Assembly: GCA_002943765.1 (NCBI GenBank)
Contig: PQWQ01000004.1
Location: forward strand, 3,720,001-3,784,000
Source: Psoroptes ovis
Lineage: Eukaryota; Arthropoda; Arachnida; Sarcoptiformes; Psoroptidae
Reading direction: 5' to 3'
Length of the DNA stretch: 64,000 nucleotides
The notes under the pieces are model-generated. The model did no database searches and was not told the origin of the DNA. It saw nothing but the letters and a program-made list of their open reading frames with translations. The position numbers and the translations under genes are program-made. Positions 50,801 to 60,217 of this stretch are shown in pieces. Numbering within the stretch: the first letter of the stretch is position 1; the number at the start of each line of letters is the position of its first letter.

Positions 50801-51918
50801 TTAAATCATTTTCAATATTGATTTAGCTGGATATATTAGGCGAAAATTACACCAATCAACACGTAAATTATTTTGTCGAAATAAATATTCAACCGTTGTC
50901 GTTAGAAAATGTTTTGGACATGGTCTACGATTTTTTATTAAACTAACTTCACTTTCAACACGATATAATAATTGTGTAAAATTATAACTATTACCGATTC
51001 GTATCACAACACTGTTTTAAAACAAGATTTAAAATGATGATCAAATTGAATCGATTAAAAATAATAATGATAATTTAAAACCATACCATTCTTTATCAGC
51101 CGGATCGACTGGATATCTTCCACCGACATCGATTGGTCGAGCTATTTGTGTTATATATAATGAATTGGATGAAATCGTATCGTTTGCCGTAACGAATTCA
51201 TTTTGCCATAAATGTTCGACAAATATTCGTTGAATTGTTGATAATAGATTATTTCGGAAAAAATCTTCGAGATCAACATCGAAAAATTTCATCTGTATCG
51301 ATTGTTTTTTTTTAATAAATAATTTCAAAGGTGATTTATTATTAGAACCAATAATCAATTAATAATAATTTACCTCGACCTCATATTTGAAATATTCTTT
51401 TGAGTAGAAAATATAATGAGAAAAAATTAATCAAAAATAAAATAATAACTCTTTAATAATTTACCTTCACGATTCAGTATTCGATATTTTAATTGATAAC
51501 TAGTCGTATTAAATGTAAGACGATTCAATATAACAATATCGACATCAATATCACCATCATCATCGATCGGTGGTGTACCATATAGGAATGCCATCGATGA
51601 ATTATGACGATGAAAATAACGCATCCATGGTAATAGATCAGCATGACCACTAAACGATGGTATCAATTCTAATTGTTCATATGGCTGTTCGCTTAATGCT
51701 AGTCCAGTTTCATTGAAATATAAAGGTGTATAAAATGCTTCAGTTGTAAATAATATTTGTGGATTATTTGCATTATTATTTATGGCTAGTGATCCTATTT
51801 CATGGAAAAATAAATCAAATTTCCATTCAATTAAAGATCAATAATTCAAATTGAATTTACCTGAACAATTTAATATCAAGATAAATATAAATAATGGTAA
51901 GAATTTCATACAAAACAT
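50801..51918 (-). CDS. SGCE: alpha/epsilon-type sarcoglycan, ectodomain only
   Basis: Five exons on the minus strand (51918-51861, 51794-51465, 51396-51374, 51292-51084, 51011-50801) encode 276 aa. A signal peptide (MFCMKFLPLFIFILIL) is followed by the cadherin-like and second ectodomain segments of alpha/epsilon-sarcoglycans: LPWMRYFHRH, AFLYGTPP, NRLTFNTTSYQL, KYEVEMKFFDVDLEDFF, IDVGGRYPVD, CVVIRIG and RVDWCNFRL. The third exon is a 23-bp microexon, and all joins are in phase. Vertebrate and fly relatives continue into a membrane helix and cytoplasmic tail; this frame stops immediately after the ectodomain, and its TAA is split between the TA target and the transposon tip. No membrane-helix coding is seen between the transposon and ATP23. 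It could be a secreted form, a truncation, or an incomplete gene. Confidence 0.85.
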
Positions 51919-52184
51919 TTTTGAATTCAAATTTCAATGATAACATGAGAATATGAAAAAAATCAATTTGAATATTCAAAAACAAGTACCAAATTGAAGA
52001 TAGCAATACACTATTTTGATGCCGTTTAAAAGTTGAAATAGCTGTGTGTGTGTGTTTATTTATTGGCTGTGGTGTTTTGCCAAAATGATAATTTCATTTT
52101 TTAAATCAAAATTGAATATAAACATTGGACTTTTATTATAATTGAAATCGCTGTCAAATCAAATCCAAATCCCAAACGAACATC
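51919..52184. promoter_or_regulatory. 266-bp shared upstream region of SGCE-like and COMMD8 genes
   Basis: Two genes start head to head with only 266 bp between their ATGs, so the promoter is probably bidirectional. A GTGTGTGTGTG run (about 52041-52052) is the only obvious motif, and no TATA box is clear in either direction. Confidence 0.55.
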
Positions 52185-52911
52185 ATGAATTTCGATGAAC
52201 TAAATGAATGGTCAAACGATCAATTGTATCAGGTAAGATGTTTGTATTCTTGTACGCAAACATTGATTTTTCTAATTTTCTATTTCTCAAGTTTTTCCAT
52301 AAAATTTTCGACATATTATGTGATATGACATTTAATGATTTTGGACAATCAAAAAATTATCATTTATCATTCGATAATAATGGAGAAAAATTTTTGAATC
52401 AATTTCGAACAATCAATAATAATCGTCTAAATATTTTGATTGATTATTGGATGCAATTTTTCATTGAAAATGCTGATGGAAAAAATTTAACGCAACAATT
52501 GAAAATGATTGTATGTTTTTTTTTCAATCTCATCTAATAAATCCAATTACATCAATACATAAATAATCATTTCTTTTTTTACGATTTTAGAATTTAAATG
52601 AAAATATCATCAAATGCATTCAAGATCAATTTGAATTAAGACGTCTATCATTAATGAAATCAATAATATTCAATATGATTAAATCCAATTATAATTATAT
52701 TGAAAATTATGATTGGAATATTAAACATATTGTTTGTAATGAAAAATCAATAAATTTACAACAAATATTATTCACATTATCATTAATTGTTTTTGATATT
52801 AATCAACAACAACGTAAAACAATTATTTTAGAAATGAATCGTAATGAATTGAATACATTCATACAAATATTACAAAAAGCTGAAAAAGATTTACATGAAA
52901 AATTGTTGTAA
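52185..52911 (+). CDS. COMMD8: COMMD8-like COMM-domain protein
   Basis: Three exons (52185-52232, 52292-52510, 52591-52911) encode 195 aa, close to the ~183 aa of human COMMD8. The C-terminal COMM domain is visible as YDWNIKHIVCNEKSINLQQ through KTIILEMNRNELNTFIQIL, matching the DW..K and LEM...EL..LI..L pattern. The N-terminal helical half (FFHKIFDILCD, LIDYWMQFF) resembles the COMMD8 subtype. COMMD proteins assemble into the Commander complex, which drives endosomal recycling, and influence NF-kB turnover. Acceptors are CTCAAG and TTTTAG. The assignment to subtype 8 is less certain than the family. Confidence 0.82.
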
Positions 52912-53216
52912 TCTCTCAGAGATTATAGCCTTATATTATCCATGAAAATTATGATTTTAAAAATATACAAGAATCCAGTGCACAAGAAAACAAAAACAAT
53001 ACTCTTGTCATAAATATATTTTAATCCAATAATCGATCAATCAATTGATTGATTGATTGATTAATTTGATGATTTCATTATTTTTTTTTTCTTATTTCTT
53101 TGTCACAAGTACTCGATATATTTTTTTCATTATCAATTACCTGTTATATCAAGTCTATATCCTTTAATTCAAATCTTTTCAAATTTTGTATTTGAAAACT
53201 TTTTTGTCAATGATCA

Positions 53217-53226
53217 TATATAAATA
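53217..53226 (+). promoter_or_regulatory. TATA box of the chitinase-like gene
   Basis: TATATAAATA lies 87 bases before the ATG at 53313, with a short T-rich leader between. This suits a highly expressed, tissue-specific gene. Confidence 0.6.
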
Positions 53227-53312
53227 CTGCCATTTATTTTTTTACGATAATTTTTTCAATTGTTTTCATTTCTTTTAATTGATTTGATACTGGTTTTTTT
53301 TCACTGGGAAAA

Positions 53313-54833
53313 ATGGCCAAATTATCCTTACAAATCATCATTTTATTAGTAATTTATTCGTGCTCGTATTTAATTGAACCGAATTCAGCCACAGAAAATC
53401 CAAAAACCGTTTGTTATTATGAATCATGGGTATATTGGCGTAAAGGTGAAGGAAAAATGGAACCAAAAGATATTGGTTTGTATTCATTATTATTATTATT
53501 CAATGCATATTCTTTATTAATTCAATTTCATAAATATGTAGATACCTCTTTGTGTACACATATTGTTTATTCATATTTTGGTATCGATGAAAATACACAT
53601 GAAATCAAATTATTGGATCCATATTTGATGTTAGATTTGCGTAAGTTGTGTATTATTTTGAATATTTTTATAATCCATCATTTATTATTGTCTTTGTCTT
53701 TAGATGAAATGGAACATTTCACAAAACATAAAGGTAATGCCAAAGCATTAATTGCTATCGGTGGTTCGACAATGTCCAATCAATTTTCAAAGACAGCAGC
53801 CGTTGAACATTATCGTGAAATATTTGCTGCAAGTACAATTGATCTTATGACACGTTACAATTTTGATGGTTTAATGATTGATTGGTCGAATGAAGAAGCT
53901 AAAGATAGTGATAATTTACTTAAATTATTGGACAAATTTGATGAAAAACTTGATTCAACTTCGTTTATAATGGGGATTTCGTTACCGGCAACAATAGCAT
54001 CATATGATAATTATGATATTCCTAAAATCAATGACTACGTTGATTTATTTAATATAATCACATTGGACTACACTGGATCATGGGCTCATACAGTTGGTCA
54101 TGCTTCACCATTCCCTGATCAACTTAAAACATTAGAAGCATACAATAAACGAGGAGCACCACGTCATAAAATGGTTATGGCTGTACCATTTTATGCAAGA
54201 ACTTGGATGCTTGCTAAAATCAATAAACAAGATGTTGGTGATCGAGCTATCGGGCCTGGTCCAAAAGGACAATACACACAGACTGATGGTCTTCTTAGTT
54301 ACAATGAATTGTGTGTTCAAATATTATCAGAACAATCGGCATTTTCTATCGTAAGAGATGAAGCAAACACAGCTATTTATGCTGTATACGTCCATGGTAA
54401 TGAAGCTGAATGGATTTCATTTGAAGATCGAAAAACATTGGCTATTAAAGCTCGTAATATTACACAACTAGGCTACGCTGGTATGACTGTTTATACATTA
54501 TCCAACGAAGATGTTCATGGTGTTTGTGGCAATAAAGATCCTTTGTTACATGCAATCAATGAAAATTATTATCGTGGTGTGGTCACTGAACCACCGATTT
54601 CAACATTACCACCGGTTACACATACAACCGAACATGTAACCGATATTCCAGGTGTATTCCATTGTCATGCTGAAGGTTTTTTTCGTGATAAAATTTATTG
54701 TTCAAAATATTATGAATGTAAAAAAAGTGATTTTGGTCTCGAAATGACTGTACACCAATGTCCTGATCATAAACAAGCATTCGATGAAGAAAGTAAATCA
54801 TGTGTTGATCATACAAAAGTACCGGGCTGTTGA
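53313..54833 (+). CDS. GH18 chitinase-like protein with chitin-binding domain (group 18 mite allergen type)
   Basis: Three exons (53313-53475, 53542-53640, 53704-54833) give about 463 aa. A signal peptide (about 1-27) is followed by a GH18 barrel (VCYYESWVYWRKGEG, LCTHIVYSYFGID, ALIAIGGSTMS, GYAGMTVYTLSNED). A six-Cys peritrophin-A/CBM14 domain (about 407-463, FHCHAEGFF to CVDHTKVPGC) follows a Pro/Thr-rich linker. The catalytic motif, normally DGxDxDWE, reads DGLMIDWSN (residues 142-150), so both the assisting Asp and the catalytic Glu are lost. It should bind chitin without cutting it. Length and layout match group 18 dust mite allergens, which are gut or peritrophic chitin-binding proteins. 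Oddly, both introns (66 and 63 bp) are multiples of three without stops, so the unspliced frame is also open. Confidence 0.93.
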   Translation: MAKLSLQIIILLVIYSCSYLIEPNSATENPKTVCYYESWVYWRKGEGKMEPKDIGLYSLLLLFNAYSLLIQFHKYVDTSLCTHIVYSYFGIDENTHEIKLLDPYLMLDLRKLCIILNIFIIHHLLLSLSLDEMEHFTKHKGNAKALIAIGGSTMSNQFSKTAAVEHYREIFAASTIDLMTRYNFDGLMIDWSNEEAKDSDNLLKLLDKFDEKLDSTSFIMGISLPATIASYDNYDIPKINDYVDLFNIITLDYTGSWAHTVGHASPFPDQLKTLEAYNKRGAPRHKMVMAVPFYARTWMLAKINKQDVGDRAIGPGPKGQYTQTDGLLSYNELCVQILSEQSAFSIVRDEANTAIYAVYVHGNEAEWISFEDRKTLAIKARNITQLGYAGMTVYTLSNEDVHGVCGNKDPLLHAINENYYRGVVTEPPISTLPPVTHTTEHVTDIPGVFHCHAEGFFRDKIYCSKYYECKKSDFGLEMTVHQCPDHKQAFDEESKSCVDHTKVPGC

Positions 54834-54936
54834 TTATTATTATTATTATTATTATTCATTCGTTCACATTCAATTCACACTATCACAAAATCAATTGAAT
54901 AATTTTAATTTGAAATTTTTTTTTTATTGATTTAGA

Positions 54937-54942
54937 AATAAA
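54937..54942 (+). terminator. polyadenylation signal of the chitinase-like gene
   Basis: AATAAA lies 104 bases after the stop codon. A minus-strand AATAAA at 54970-54975, only about 30 bases away, could serve the convergent gene at 55150-55825. Confidence 0.5.
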
Positions 54943-55149
54943 TTCAATATTTGTCTATTATTAATAAATTTTATTGAACAAATTTATATTATATTATATT
55001 ATCATCAATCATTATAAATATTCAAATAACAACGATTATTAAAACGATAGTTGCACATTGTATTTGTATTCATTTGAAATATAAATTATTTTGAATTTGA
55101 ATAATTGTCAATGTTTTGAAGCCTTTTTTCGCAATTAATTCATCCATTT

Positions 55150-55825
55150 TCAATGTTTATAATATAAATTCAAATGTTTTATATTATAAATACTTGAATG
55201 TTTACGATAATCATCATCTAACCAATCGATTTCAAATTGATTTGAATCAGCTGAAAATCGAATTTGTGTAATACTTAATTTTATATTTTCATCCATATCT
55301 TTCATTGTTGTCGATGATGATGATGATAATAATTTTGTTTGAAATTTATTATTTACACAATCTGAACATGTACAAAGATTTCGTAACCAATGCATAGTAT
55401 AATTGACTGATTTACCAGATTTAAATGTAAACTATATTTTGTAATGAAATTTTAAATGAAATAGAGAGGTCAATATGAATTTTGAAATTTGAATATTTTT
55501 CGATAATAAAAGAATAATTGAATACCTGAATAATTTTTTCATCAGTGAAAATTTTCACCTGTTGTAATTGTTCATCATGATCGGCCACGAACAGTTTTTC
55601 ATTTTTCATTAAATCCCATTGATGATGCTGTTGTTGTTCATAGTGTTGATTATTACTATCACTTTGTATCGATTGTTGACAAGCTGAATTTTGATGTAAA
55701 TTTCTATTGATCAAATAATCAATTCTTATCGATGATTGTATGAAGATTTGTTTTTGACCATTCATCGATATGATGTTGGCAGGTATTTTTTTCATGAAAT
55801 TTGAAATGATTAATTTTGAAAACAT
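55150..55825 (-). CDS. stand-alone GBBH-like N-terminal domain protein (carnitine-synthesis dioxygenase relative)
   Basis: Two exons on the minus strand (55825-55526 and 55431-55150) encode 193 aa. The second exon carries MHWLRNLCTCSDC followed by KLSITQIRFSADSNQFEIDW and LDDDYRKH, the pattern of the zinc-binding N-terminal domain (DUF971/GBBH-like_N) of gamma-butyrobetaine and trimethyllysine dioxygenases. The catalytic TauD-type iron/2-oxoglutarate domain (HxD...H) that normally follows is absent: the frame stops after HLNLYYKH, and the 300 bp downstream holds only 3' sequence and poly-A signals. The N-terminus (basic, with Ser and hydrophobic residues) could be mitochondrial. The Gln/His run in exon 1 is typical of this genome. 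It may be a truncated gene, a remnant, or a single-domain protein with another role. I see no internal frameshift. Confidence 0.65.
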
Positions 55826-57506
55826 TTTTTTTTTTTTTTTTTTTTTTGAAACTGAGATGTCAATTCAAAGCTGTGATAAATGAAATGACAGGTTTTAAAC
55901 TTTTAATATTTTTTGAAATTAATTTTCATTGAAAAAAAATTGTCATGTATTTATAATGATTGAAATAAGATATAAAGCGAAATGAATGATGTTAATGATA
56001 TCAAATGATAATCAACGACAACAAAAGCAAACACAACTGTATAATTTATTATCAAATTGATTGATTATGATTGTTAGGCACACTTGTATTATATTGATGT
56101 GTGTTTGTGTGTGTATGGTTATGGCTATGGAAAATAAAATGATTTTCAATTCAAATCTTTGATGAACAACATAGACATTGAATAAAACATCGATTCGATT
56201 CGATTCAAATTTCAAATCGTAAATTGTAGTCATATGAAAATTAATAGGGGAAAATTAATGGGAATTTTTATTTTTTTGAATTTAATATTTTGACACTTGT
56301 TGCTTATATAATCATTGTTTTTGGTATTCTTTGATCATATACTTCAATAAAGCAGAAATATTAACCAAAAATGGGCGTCAATTATTTTCAAATAAATAAA
56401 TTTTCATTAAATTTTCAATCTAAAATTGATTAATATATTAAACATTGACAGCAACCAGCAGCAGCAGCAGCAGCAGCTAAAATCAAACTTGAGATCAACA
56501 ACAGCCAATAATAATGAAAAATAGTAATTGAATTTGACCATTGAATACATGAAGGCAAATATTCATTATTTTTTTGAAAATGAAAAAAAGTGGTTATCCT
56601 CGTCGATTTACGTTTGTTCATTTATGTATTTGTATTTGATTCATTCATTTTATTTTCCAATGAAAAAAATAAACGTAAAATATCCTTCAATTCATTCGTT
56701 TCGTATCGATAATTTCGTTTACTTGCTTGCTATTTGCTTTGTTCCTCGTTATTTGTTTGTTTGTTTGTTCATTCATTTTCATATAATTTTTCTTTTTCAT
56801 TTTTCTGCTTATTCGAAGGACAAATTTATTTCAAAATCAAACAACAACAACAACAACAATTTCCACCGATTGGATTCAATTAAAAGTGCTTTTTCTGTGC
56901 TTTTTTTTTATCATTTAGATAATTTTTGTTTTTTTGCTCAATTTTTTCCCTTTAAAATCAATGACAGCCGTTTGTTTGTGGTTTATTATTATTATTATTA
57001 TTATTAATCATGTGATTCGTTTTAAATTTTTTCAAATTTTAACTTAGAGATTCATCTTAGTCCTTATCTTTTTTTTCTTATCTTGTCCCAGTATATTATA
57101 AGTGTTTGAGTGTGTGTATGGAAAATGAATCATTTTACAAACAAAAATCGGGGAAAAAATTATCTCAAATTGAAATAATAATAATAATTGGAAAAATGAA
57201 AATTTCCAATTAACAATTTATTAAATATGATGATTTCAATAATAAATAAATAAGATAATTTATTATTTTTTTTGTTTACAATGCATTTAAACATTTATGT
57301 TTTATGTTGATTCAAATTATTTTTTTCTTTTTTCTTCTCTTTTTTTTTTACATAATACTCTATTTACATATATTTATATATTTATAAATGAATACATATT
57401 ATATCTTTCAAGGTCGATTTTGTCTTCGAATTGACATCAATATCAAAATCAATGTTTGTTTGGGGTTTTTTTTCGATCGATTTCAATCAAAAAAAAACCG
57501 AATTAA
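55826..57506. other. 1.7-kb non-coding stretch
   Basis: Holds a T19 run (about 55827-55845), GT and GCA repeats (GCAGCAGCAGCA near 56458) and AT-rich sequence. The 159-codon frame at 56528-57007 is Phe/Tyr/Ile-rich, ends in an ATT repeat and has no motif, so it is not annotated. Confidence 0.5.
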
Positions 57507-60217
57507 TCAATATACAATTGAATCTTGTTTAATCATATCGGCTGCTTTTTCCGCTATCATTATGACCGGTGCATTAGTATTACCAGATATGATTGTTGGC
57601 ATTATTGATGCATCGACAACACGTAAATTTTGTACACCTTTTACACGTAAACGTACGTCAACCACTGTTGTCGGATCATTGATCGTACCCATTTTACATG
57701 TTCCAACTGGATGATAAATTGTTGATGTAAATGTACGTGCTACACATGCTAAATATTCATCGCTCATAAATTCATAGAGCTCACAGCCAGGAAAAATTGT
57801 TTGAAATAAATGTGAACCAAAACGTTTCATTGGTGGTGTTTGACCGATTGCTATGGCTAGCTTCATTCCTTCGACCATTGCAAATATATCTTCAGGTGCT
57901 GTCAAATAGCGTGGATCAATAATTGGATGATCATAAGGATTATTTGAACGTAATTTTATGTATCCACGACTTTTTGGCCTTAACAAAACTGGATCTAATG
58001 TATATGAATCATATTTTGAATATGGTTCATATACTCTTCGCCATATCTTTTTTAGAAATAAAGAAATGGTTAAAAAAGCATGATTAATGTTTCCATATTC
58101 AAATTTAGAAATGAAAATTGCATACTTGATCGGTGACACCCATATATTTACGCATATATCGGCCATTATCAGTGGTGATTGTTGCTGATGAAAGATGTAT
58201 TTCAAAATCTGGCCAGTCATCACTAGCATTTACAAATTTAGTGCTAACAAATGCTAAACCTTCGACCGCTCCCAGTGATGTTAATGGACCAGTACCAGAA
58301 ACAAAATATTTTGCAATATTTGCCGGTTTGAATGTACGTTCTTGACTCAATGTAACTGGATGTTTGATGGCAAAATGAATTCCTCCAGAATAAATGTGAT
58401 CTTGAAGATTATGGCCAACAGGTAGATCTGATATGACTGGAATCTTTTAGGGCAAAAACAGTATTAATAATAATCATTAATACAAGAAATTACTTACTCC
58501 CAATTCCTGTAAATGAGCAGCTGGTCCAATACCAGATAACATTAATAATTGTGGTGAATTGATAGTGCCAGCACTGATAATTATTTCTTTACGTGCATAA
58601 ACCAAATGACTTAGCTTGAATCGATCAAATTGTACAGCATATGCTCTCTGTTGTTCATTGAATAAAATTCTTGTCACAAATGCAAATGTTAATATATGCA
58701 AATTTGATCGTTGTTGAATTGGTTTCAAAAATGCTTTAGCTGCTGAACATCTTGCACCATTACGAATGGTACCTTGTGGTATAGTGAAACCACTTTGATA
58801 TGGACCATTAACATCGATCACTGGATAACCCATAAATTGAGCTGCTTTAATAAATGCTTGACCAATCGGTGTAAGAAATCTTAGCTGTGATACAGTCAAA
58901 TAACCACCACGAGCATGATAACCATTTCGAAGATATTCATGATCTTGATTATCTTCAGATTTAAGAAAATATGGAAACACATCATTCCAAGACCAACCAA
59001 TGGCACCATTACGTGCCCATTCATTGTAATCATTTTGATTTCCACGAACATATAAATTTACATTCAATACACTACAACCGCCTAGAACTTTTCCACGAGG
59101 CCAAAGACTTCTCTATTCAATACAATGAATCAAAAATCAAAAATTCAAATAGATATGCAAAAATAAACTAATATTAAAAATCAATCATAGATTATTCATG
59201 GAAAGTAAATATAATAATTTATAAATAGAATCACAAACATCGAAAGAAAAACATTTTTTGATAATTTTGAATATCATCAAAATTATATAATAAATTGCAT
59301 TGACAGAATGAAACAGGAGAAAAATAAACAAATGTATTTGAATGTATTTGAAATTCAAATATTGGAATATATCGTTGCTGCATTCATATATATGCATTTT
59401 AATCATACAATTTTTCTGCTATAATTCATATTTGAAAAAAAAAGAAAATAACAATACTAAATATAGACATAAGAAATACATTGTGCGCAATATGGCGTAA
59501 CAATAATCATCAATCTGGTTCTCATTGGCCAAATTGTTCAAATGTTATTATATCATCATCATCATCATAATCATTTGAATTTCAATTTTGCATGATCTAC
59601 ATTTTAATAAATCTTTTAATTCATTGTTATAATTTATTATTTCTATTGTTTTTCTGTTTCAGACACATGTTTTTCTCTGTAATGTTAATTGTGGAAAAAT
59701 TCATTAATTAATTTTCAAATATCATTCATTAATTAGTATATATAAATAATTGCATTCATTACATTTTCTTGTTATCATTGAAAATTAATCAAAAGTATTG
59801 CAGGGAAGAATAAAAAAAAAATTCACTCACATGTGATTTAAGACCAAAACATGATGATGTTTGTGGTTCGGTCATATATTGCCAATCGAGTGGTGTTTGT
59901 TGTAAACTTTGATATGCTAATGGTATATCGGAAATAAAATTCTCATTACCACCTGCTTCTAACAATAAAACATTTACATATGAATCTTCAGATAATCGAT
60001 TTGCTAACACTGAACCAGCTGAACCACCACCAACAATAATATAATCATATTCATTATACCAATCACTTCGTTCATTTAATATTGTTGATGATTGAATAAT
60101 TTTTGATGTACTCGATATTGGACTATTTGATTGATAATAATTTTGATGATGAATATCATAACGCTTCATGAGCACTAACAATGGCAGCACTTGTAATACT
60201 GAACGTGTCAAAGCCAT
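57507..60217 (-). CDS. GMC-family FAD oxidoreductase (glucose/choline dehydrogenase type)
   Basis: Four exons on the minus strand (60217-59831, 59112-58498, 58443-58126, 58046-57507) encode 619 aa, a normal length. The N-terminus is hydrophobic (possible signal or anchor). The FAD-binding motif is YDYIIVGGGSAGSVLANRLSE with LLLEAGG. GMC signature 1 region reads PRGKVLGGCSVLN (Cys where Ser/Gly/Thr is usual), and signature 2 is GTINSPQLLMLSGIG. The catalytic His lies in TIYHPVGTCKMG, and the C-terminal Asn in NTNAPVIMIAEKAAD. All are intact. In arthropods these enzymes include glucose dehydrogenases and cuticle or defence-related oxidases; the substrate cannot be read from sequence. The first intron (718 bp) is unusually long for this locus. 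A GGCGCC-containing GC patch lies about 200 bp upstream (60418-60424). Confidence 0.94.

Larger units (their letters stand above)
46187..50801 (+). mobile_element. 4.6-kb DNA transposon, PIF/Harbinger/ISL2EU-like, with DDE + SWIM transposase
   Basis: This autonomous-looking element is bounded by long inverted repeats whose 358-bp cores (46205-46562 and 50414-50771) appear identical by eye. Outside the cores, 18-30 bp of imperfect inverted sequence (AAGAGTT.CCTA.AATAAC on both sides, with a 12-bp indel) extends the symmetry to 46187 and 50801, each abutted by TA (46185-46186 and 50802-50803). Inside are a spliced transposase on the plus strand and an accessory ORF. The base composition is visibly less AT-rich than the flanks. 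The DDE block (GDIFVLDRGF, MPAL.GQRNQLT, SR.VTKIRWPVE) most resembles the ISL2EU branch of the PHIS group. A Kolobok-type TTAA target cannot be excluded, as the junctions read ATAA and TTAA. Identical repeats imply recent insertion. Confidence 0.9.

Noticed and set aside
46187..50801. Classification of the element as a Mutator-like element because of its long inverted repeats and SWIM finger
   Set aside because: No 8-10 bp direct repeat flanks the element, and the DDE block (VLDRGF, RWPVE) matches the Harbinger/ISL2EU pattern rather than MULE.
56528..57007. 159-codon frame rich in Phe, Tyr and Ile
   Set aside because: Ends in an ATT microsatellite, runs through homopolymers, has no domain and no plausible start context.
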